Assembly (NCBI GenBank): GCA_018398765.1
Contig: JAHBMJ010000877.1
Coordinates: 1 to 36,674 of the forward strand
DNA from: Chromera velia
Taxonomy: Eukaryota > Sar > Chromeraceae
Direction: 5' to 3'
Length of the DNA: 36,674 bases
In this document: in pieces, positions 30,527 through 36,674 of the stretch
Layout of the letters: each line of letters opens with the position of its first letter
Numbering within the stretch: position 1 is the stretch's first letter
Made by a program: the position numbers and the translations under genes
Notes under the pieces: model-generated
Told to the model about the DNA's origin: nothing
The model's input: only the letters and a program-made list of their open reading frames with translations
The model's database searches: none

Positions 30527-30752
30527 GTAGAGTTATGGCGCTGCTAACGTACGGGGCTATAAGATCTGAAAGTCGGACATGCATTGTTCGTACTCCTCTT
30601 TAGCCTTATACACAGGCAAGACTGTACTTCTGAATTGACTTGCATGTGAATCATTTAATACAATGCATGCATGCACATACATATGCGCCATACGCTCGAC
30701 ATGCGTGCACTACATGCAGCTCTGACAATGCCTACAACCTCATAATGTAACG
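30527..30752. repeat. Direct repeat, right copy (LTR-like, 226 bp)
   Basis: The partner of 28448-28679, in the same orientation, beginning GTAGAGTTATGGCGCTGCTA and ending CATAATGTAACG. Confidence 0.8.
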
Positions 30753-30885
30753 AGGAAGCTCTGGCTTCAGTGTTTTTACTATTTTTTACTCCACGCCATC
30801 TGCAGTACACACGCGTAGGCTCATCGGCGAGCGCATGCACTTGGTGCTGCATGTATGCATGCATCGGTTGGGGTACGCCGCGCCA

Positions 30886-31715
30886 ATCTGATGCAAGCAA
30901 GCTTGCGAACGGCCCCGGAAAGCAAGAAAAATAAGAACTGCACGATTGACGTACGCCGGCCAGTCGACCGCGCAGGTGGTCACACCGACTCCCCCCCCCC
31001 NTCTGCGGGAAAAGCCGCGGAACTCTCCCCCCCCTCCAGAAAAAAACCCCGGGGGTAAGCTAAAACCTATCTGGTGCACGCATGGCGTAAATCAGCCTTT
31101 GGCCCCAGAAAGCGAAGCGGGGGGCACTTACAAAACAGAAATACCCCAGCCCACATATGCATGCATGCATGCATGCAGTGTTTTTCGCTAAAAACCCTGC
31201 CCCGAAAGGCTGATTTGCGCTATGCGTGCATCAGATGGGTTTCAGCTTACCCCCGGGGTTTTTTCCCGTGGAGGAGGGGGGGGAGTCGGCGTGACCACCC
31301 GCGCGGTTAACTGGCCGGCGTGCGTCAATCGTGCAGTTCTCATTTTTCTTACTTTCCAGGGCCGTTCGCAAGCTTGCTTATGTCAGATAGCCCCGGAAAG
31401 CGAAGCGGAGGGCACTTATAAAACAAAAATACCCCAGCCCACACGTGCATGCACGCGCACTGCCAGTGTTTTTCGCCAAAAACCCGGCCCCGAAAGGCTG
31501 AATTTGGGTTATGCGTACATCAGATGGGTTTCGGATCTCCACTTACCCCCGGGTTTTTTTCCTGAAGGAGGGGGGGGTTCCGCACATGCTTTTTTCCCGC
31601 AGAAGGGGGGGGTCGGCATAAGGCTACATGGCTGGCGTGCGTCAATCGTGCAGTTCTGATTTTTTTTACTTTCCGGGGCCATTTGCAAGCTTGCTTGCGT
31701 CAGATCAGGGCCGGG
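30886..31715. repeat. Inverted plus tandem repeat mosaic
   Basis: The left arm (30886-31106, starting ATCTGATGCAAGCAAGCTTG) is the reverse complement of the right arm (about 31198-31388, ending AAGCTTGCTTATGTCAGAT), with a 90-bp spacer containing GCATGCATGCATGCATGC. The spacer plus right arm is then repeated once more in tandem at about 31390-31710. Each copy contains a C-run or G-run and the motif TGCGTCAATCGTGCAGTTCT or its complement. One uncalled base (n) lies at 31001 in a C-run. No coding potential is seen. Confidence 0.85.
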
Positions 31716-31740
31716 TTTTTGGTGAAAGACACTGCATGCA

Positions 31741-32051
31741 TGTCAGCTACTATCGTGCTAGGTAACTACAAGGCTAGCAGTGTGGTGGGCTAAACAGAGA
31801 GATTCCTGAACAGACATTCTTAGAAAGAGTTCCGCTTTAGAGTTTCTGATAGCAACCACTCATGCCAATCATACTGCTTCCAGAGCTTTTTCTGCTTAGC
31901 ACAGAACAAATGCATCACTTTGTGTATCGATCACTGATTCTGTGCACCGACGTACGCGTTCATCGATCCCGCGCCCATACTCCATGCGAGTAGCCTATCA
32001 AGCGATTGAGTCTCCCGCTAGCCCAGCGGTGGCGCCTCGTACAGGCCCTAC
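31741..32051 (+). repeat. 310-bp dispersed repeat, copy 1
   Basis: Starts TGTCAGCT and ends near AGGCCCTAC. It matches 36238-36557 along its whole length, for example CTAAACAGAGAGATTCCTGA and ACAAATGCATCACTTTGTGT. It directly follows the repeat mosaic. Confidence 0.88.
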
Positions 32052-34785
32052 ATCTGCCCGCTCGCCAAGGCCGACGTCCACGTTCGGCTCACACTCTCAC
32101 TCACATACAAAAAATATACGCTTCACCATCTCACCCTACACATCCCTATATCTGTCTGCTCGCTGGGTGGGTAGGGTGGGCAAAACGATCACACCACATA
32201 CACCATCATACACAAACCGAAAAAACATAATTAACAGAGCAAACAGTGACCCCAGAGTTTCAAACAACAGGCCCAACTCTTCTACAACATCATAGCACGC
32301 GCCACCTGCTTGCGCCGAGGACTGTGATGCATGCGCTTACTCTTCTGAACAGGGCTTGGCCACACACGCTCACCTCAGGCCTGTCCTAATGCGCAAGCCG
32401 AGTTGCATAACCGTTGCTAATGATGTGCAGCTATATGCACCTTCACACACTTCCATTCGTTCGTTCGTTCTCTTGACTCTTCGGGTCGACTGCGAGCACA
32501 CACGCGCAAATGTGGTCGCCAACGGACCGGGTGCATGCTTTGCTCTAGCGCTTTGCTACGATCATGCTGAGGCGCGACCTCAAGCTTTAGCTTTCTTTAC
32601 TCTGCTCTGCACTTCTCATACTGTGACTGTCTGATCCTGGCAAGACAGGGGTCATCATAGTGCATTGGCTCAAGATCATACAGGAGTCTGGTATTACGAC
32701 TGCACAGTGTATCAAAAGACATACAAGAGATGCCAACCGTCCGCCGCCAGACGATACCAACCCCCCTCATTCTTTTCCTCACAGCGACTTCACACAATGT
32801 GTCGAGAATGTCTGAATGACCAGATATTTTCGGCCACCCTGTGATCACCTCTTCCTTCTCTGCTTCATACAGTGACCACCTGCTTCTCTACAGAGACCGC
32901 CCTCCTCATTACTGAATCTGTGCCCCAAACTGCACACCAGATTCAAAACATGAATGCTCAGGAGACTCCCTCTTACGAGGTGACCCTTTAAGAGCACAGG
33001 TTAACACAACCAGAAAATTATTTATGTTAGTGTCTGCCTCAAGCACATGAATACTCATAGAGAGACCACATGCAAGAGAGTAACAGATAAAGACAAAGGC
33101 CTCCCTGAAGCGCGTCATGACTTCTGATCTGATATGGGCTTCCTCCTTCCCGCTGTGTCAAGACACACCTTTCTTTGATCACAGTTTCTCACTCAGACAT
33201 TCCGATCGTTTTTCTTTTTCTTTCGGCGTTTCTTTCATAATACTCAATTCTTAATCGACTCGTCAACTATTGCACAATTATACGTATGCAATATTCACGA
33301 GCCATCAAGAATAATGACAGATATGTAGGGATTGCGTAGGGTGCGACCTCACTACAATTAACAGTCTCGTTTTTTCTCATGCTTCTCATTTGCTACGTCA
33401 GCGCCATGGTCACTCACTCTGCACTCTCTACTCCACTCTTGCTCTTTCTCAATATGAAGATAACAGATGTACAGAGACAGCCAGAGAAGCAACACACCAA
33501 CATTCACCCTGCATGAATCCCGGCTGAAGTCATCGGCCCCCAAGCGGCCGTTCCTAAGCACTGAAAACATGCAGCCTCTCCTTTCCCTACCCCACTGTCA
33601 TTCCCAACACGAAGTCACTTCTCTTCTTCTCCTGATTACCTCTTCTTACTTTGTGTTTGTATCTCTTCTCTTCGACAATCTCCTCTCGCCACAACAAACC
33701 ATCAGTCTCCTCACCTCCAACCTCCTTTCTTTCCTCTCCTCTTCTTTCCTTTTCTCAGAGTCTCTTTCCTTCCCAACTACCGTGGCCCCCATGATTCATT
33801 CCCACCACGAAGACACAATACAATCAGGATGTACAGAGAGATACAATCAGACATACCAGCCACCAGACCCAACCACCTCAACACACTCTTTTTTTCACCT
33901 CGCACCCTTACACCCACTTCTTCCTCCCCCCAAAATAAATTTCCCAACTTCAATACACAACCAAAAGAAAACAATCCAATAATTCACTGACTTGAAGATG
34001 TGTGGCTACCGCGGTGCCCCTATGGCATAACTGAGCGTTTGGAAATGCGGCACAGATGATTGCAAACAAAGATAGAGAAGGCCACACACCTTCAGTCACC
34101 ATTCAGTCACCACAACCAACCTTCTACTTCATAAGATGTTCTTCCTCCTTCCATCCCAAACAGCTAGCCCAAACAGCTTACAGAACAAAACAACCAAAAA
34201 CATCTCCTCCATCACCTAAGTATGTTCCTTGTAGGCCTGGACACCTCGTGCTTCATTGCAGCATAATCGGTAGAGACGGCAGTCAGTCAATCACTTCAGT
34301 CAATCAGATTGAATGGTCTCTCTCCTCAAGCTTATCCTTCTGGACCCTCATCTCCAGCGGGCCAGCAACCTTAAGTTCCTAGACCGAAGACTCCCTCAAG
34401 ACAAAGAGAATAGAAAGAAACACCATGCTCCATCATATCTGAAAGAGAGTCTCAGGTCCACCACAAATTTTGACTCAAGAACAAACAACACAAAGGAGAC
34501 GAAATCTCTCTTCCTTCAACGAATTTTTTCTACTAGCGAACTGGTACTGCACTCTTCTCAGTATAGGCTTTACGTACACTGATAAGGATTCTTTCTAGAG
34601 GGCCGCACTGTATGTATACCTAAGCTTCACCCCCAACTTTTCCTACATCTTTTTACACTATATATTATATCCCAAGTTATAAGGTTAAAACTAGCAGATG
34701 AAGCACATTCTGGAATGTTATGTTGGGCTATTCTCAAGCTCTAGTTCAACTTCAATCTTGAAAAATGTCAGTCTAAAATCGTGTT
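32052..34785. other. Non-coding DNA between the 310-bp repeats, no gene supported
   Basis: About 2.7 kb with several short ORFs but no convincing protein. The 33590-33760 stretch is pyrimidine-rich and creates a spurious Ser/Leu ORF. A plus-strand ORF at 34056-34382 contains CRPGHLVLHC, which resembles half of a CCHC zinc knuckle but lacks the first cysteine spacing. The region may be the interior of a decayed element bounded by the 310-bp repeats. Confidence 0.35.
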
Positions 34786-34814
34786 GCTAGGTTCTGTTGC
34801 ATGGGTTTGTTGTC

Positions 34815-34889
34815 TGTTGGGCTCTGTTGGGCCTTTCATTAGCTGTATGACAGGTCATGAAGCCCAACAGTGCCTAACAGAGCCCAACA
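34815..34889. repeat. GTTGGGC hairpin 1
   Basis: The left arm TGTTGGGCTCTGTTGGGC (34815-34832) pairs with the right arm ending AGAGCCCAACA (34889). The right arm carries an extra 10-nt insertion, and the loop is about 29 nt. Confidence 0.8.
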
Positions 34890-35121
34890 AGGTCCTTTCC
34901 CTTCCCTACAAGCTTGTCTTACACGCCAGGTCCACGTATCAAAGCATATGAATACAACAAACACCATTCAAGACATTTAGCGCTGCACATTGGTGCAGTA
35001 TGAGCCTGAAACTCTTCGTAAAACGTTCACAATACACCAAAGAAAATGGAGACAGACCTGCACACACAATGTAGACAAATGTATACTCCTTGTGCTTAAC
35101 CTTTCCAACTCATTCATCAAG

Positions 35122-35451
35122 TCATCCCCCTTCATCGGGAGTCATTTCGGAGTGATCAATTTCATTCCACAGATAAATCAAACGTTTTATTTCTTCAGTG
35201 CTGACAGTCAGTTTCCGTTTGTCTCGCAAGAATTCATGAACCCAACCAAATACAAAACCAACAGATGTCTGGACTGCAAGAGAAAACGGCTTGTAGAGAA
35301 CACAGAAAGAGATATATTCAGATGATTCAAATTCTTCACTGTCAATATCAATGCTGGTGAGAGTCGAGAGAAGAGAAGGAAGAAAATGGATGATGAGGAA
35401 TCGAACTCTGCTGAAGCCAAACGTCCTCGTCTCTATACAAACAAAGAGCAA
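35122..35451 (-). CDS. Uncertain ORF, 109 codons, overlapping 35386-35667
   Basis: A minus-strand ORF whose middle part (YISFCVLYKPFSLAVQTSVG, then KLTVSTEEIKRLIYLWNEID) looks protein-like, with a Glu/Asp-containing helix near the C-terminus. It overlaps the start of the plus-strand ORF at 35386 by 66 bp, so at most one of the two is likely to be a translated gene in this form. No family is recognised. Confidence 0.22.
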   Translation of the reverse strand: MLFVCIETRTFGFSRVRFLIIHFLPSLLSTLTSIDIDSEEFESSEYISFCVLYKPFSLAVQTSVGFVFGWVHEFLRDKRKLTVSTEEIKRLIYLWNEIDHSEMTPDEGG

Positions 35452-35667
35452 CCGGTTCCTGTGCTCTTTGACAGTGCACTCCCAGCCAACAAAGTCCTTG
35501 TACTCCGGAAGGATGATCGAGTGGTGAGTGCAGATAGTGAAGGCAAAGTGAGTGCAGAGGGATACATGTGGAACTTTGGGCCCAGTGTGACTGGTAAAAG
35601 ATGGAAAGTTCCCACTATTATGCTCCGCAAATATTATTCAGAGAGGGGACTGTTTGGAAGAAAATGA
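35386..35667 (+). CDS. Hypothetical small protein, 93 aa
   Basis: ATG in the context GGAAGAAAATGG, with a clean stop at 35667. The N-terminus is acidic and followed by KRPR, a possible nuclear signal. The rest has an ordered look (VLFDSALPANKVLVLRKDD, then GYMWNFGPSVTGKRWKVP) and ends basic. I do not recognise a domain. It lies between the two GTTGGGC hairpins (34815 and 35815), so it may be cargo or a remnant of a mobile element. It may also be one exon of a larger gene, since introns are common in this genome. Confidence 0.35.
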   Translation: MDDEESNSAEAKRPRLYTNKEQPVPVLFDSALPANKVLVLRKDDRVVSADSEGKVSAEGYMWNFGPSVTGKRWKVPTIMLRKYYSERGLFGRK

Positions 35668-35814
35668 ATATGGCGGCTGGTGCTGCTGCTTCCGGGTCCT
35701 CTCTGGCGACCTGGGCTGACTGCTAAAACACCAACAGTGTTTCATATTGTTCTAGTATTCTTCTAAATCATTCTTATCATCATGATTGTGCGTGTTATGC
35801 ATGTTGGGAGTGTT

Positions 35815-35937
35815 TGTTGGGCTGTTGGGCCGTGTTGGGCTTTCTTGTCGGGCGTGTTGTGTGTTGGGCGTGTTGGGTGCCCAACAGCTTCCTGGCAAGG
35901 TAAAGCCCAACAGTACAACAAGCCCAACAGCCCAACA
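35815..35937. repeat. GTTGGGC hairpin 2
   Basis: The outer arms TGTTGGGCTGTTGGGC (35815-35830) and GCCCAACAGCCCAACA (35922-35937) are exact complements. Inside, GTTGGGTGCCCAAC (about 35873-35886) is a second, nearly perfect palindrome. Further GTTGGGC units fill the left half. Confidence 0.85.
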
Positions 35938-36237
35938 AAACCTGGCGACACGAAGTTTTTCATAAAACTGAATGCATGTTTCTAGCCTAACATAAAAACT
36001 AATGTTACTGTCATATTCTCTGTAATTTATAATTTTTGGTTTTTTATGAAACTTTTTGTATAACATTCCTAGATTTTTGTCTGTTTTTTTTTTAAGTCAG
36101 GAGTCATGATCTACCTATATGTAGAGTGCGGCCCCTGAGGGATTCTCTGTCTGGCCTGACTGTTCGTCAATACAACAAAGTTTGCGATCCACACCACATC
36201 TGCCTCCCTATATTACCAGAAGCTTTGCTAACCAATC
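35938..36237. other. AT-rich non-coding DNA
   Basis: About 300 bp, AT-rich, with a T-run near 36082 and no ORF or motif of note. Confidence 0.4.
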
Positions 36238-36557
36238 TGTCAGCTGCGTACGGGGCTATTGTGTTAGGTAACTACGAGGCTAGCAGTGTGGTGGACTAAA
36301 CAGAGAGATTCCTGAACAGACATTCTTTGAGGGAGTTCCGTTTTAGAGTTTCTCATAGCAACCACTCATGCCAATCATACTGCTTCCAGAGCTTCTTCTG
36401 CTTGGCACAGAACAAATGCATCACTTTGTGTATTGATCACTGATTCTGTGCACCGACGCACACGTTCATCGATCCCGCGTTCATACTCCGTGCGAGCAGC
36501 CCGTCAAGCGATTGAGTCTCCAGCCAGCCCAGCGGTGGTGCTTTGTATAGGCCGTAC
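36238..36557 (+). repeat. 310-bp dispersed repeat, copy 2
   Basis: The second copy of 31741-32051 in the same orientation, with a few extra bases near its start (GCGTACGGGGCTATTGTG). Immediately downstream begins another copy of the mosaic repeat arm. Confidence 0.88.
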
Positions 36558-36674
36558 AATGCATGCATGCATCTGATGCAAGCAAGCTTGCGAACGGCCC
36601 CGGGAAGCAAGAAAAATAATAACTGCATGATTGACGCATGCTAGCCAGTCGACCGCCCCCCCCCCCCCCCCCCC
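36558..36674 (+). repeat. Mosaic repeat arm, copy 4, ending in poly-C
   Basis: ATCTGATGCAAGCAAGCTTG through CAGTCGACCG matches the left arm at 30886-30970 in the same orientation. It then enters an uninterrupted C-run that reaches the window end, at the place where the 30886 copy has its own C-run and uncalled base slightly further on. Confidence 0.85.

Larger units (their letters stand above)
28448..30752 (-). mobile_element. 2.3-kb repeat-flanked retroelement-like remnant
   Basis: Two direct repeats of about 230 bp bound 1.85 kb of internal DNA whose longest open frames (29173-29700, 30100-30342) run on the minus strand. The size and layout recall a short, internally deleted LTR element. 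No reverse transcriptase, integrase or primer-binding site is visible, and no target duplication is seen around the repeats. Two independent insertions of one repeat family would look the same. Confidence 0.4.

Noticed and set aside
31950-32050. tRNA gene or tRNA-derived SINE in the 310-bp repeat
   Set aside because: Short resemblances to A and B boxes exist on both strands (for example GATTGAGTCTCCC), but I could not fold a cloverleaf with proper stems.
33467-33982. 171-codon plus-strand ORF
   Set aside because: Its length comes from a pyrimidine-rich tract giving Ser/Leu/Phe runs. It has no ordered domain, and codon choice follows base composition.
34056-34382. Zinc-knuckle protein suggested by CRPGHLVLHC
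   Set aside because: The knuckle needs CxxC at the start and only one cysteine is present. The rest of the ORF has no supporting features.

Overview
The window looks like nuclear DNA of an intron-rich protist. The evidence is two long genes with many GT-AG introns, very large low-complexity insertions in conserved domains, abundant compound microsatellites, and decayed eukaryotic transposons. Protein style and repeat content suggest an alveolate, most plausibly a chromerid alga such as Chromera velia. That assignment is an inference from style, not from any search.

Layout. Positions 1-7435 are gene-poor. They hold a 1.24 kb inverted-repeat element carrying a broken hAT-transposase-like N-terminus, a BED-finger ORF followed by an unknown ORF that can be joined by splicing, and a 1.26 kb TIR element with a TAA target duplication nested in GATT repeats. 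Positions 7436-24205 are the functional core, a head-to-head pair. On the minus strand (18381 to 7436) is a 15-exon gene for a 1832-residue Rab-GAP of the TBC family with a TBC1D12/14-like layout. On the plus strand (19129 to 24205) is a 7-exon gene for a 993-residue single-domain voltage-gated cation channel with a TLEGW pore motif. Both were assembled by hand from splice signals; every phase matches and both totals divide by three. The two starts are 747 bp apart, so a shared divergent promoter region is possible.

Positions 24206-36674 are mostly intergenic and repeat-derived. They contain a LINE C-terminal remnant, a gag-like pseudogene, a pair of 230-bp direct repeats flanking minus-strand ORF remnants, an inverted and tandem repeat mosaic, a 310-bp repeat present twice, two GTTGGGC hairpins, and one small uncertain ORF (35386-35667). 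The window ends inside a poly-C tract that belongs to the same repeat family as the mosaic.

The most interesting points are these. (1) Two tandem 54-nt exon-like cassettes lie in intron 5 of the TBC gene; both are in phase and created by a 123-bp duplication. (2) A duplicated 5' splice site lies just downstream at intron 6. (3) The TBC catalytic core is split by two long disordered insertions on either side of the arginine finger. (4) The channel has a very long cysteine-rich turret. (5) Splice signals are unusual: 7 of 20 donors have C at +3, and 18 of 20 acceptors end in TGCAG.
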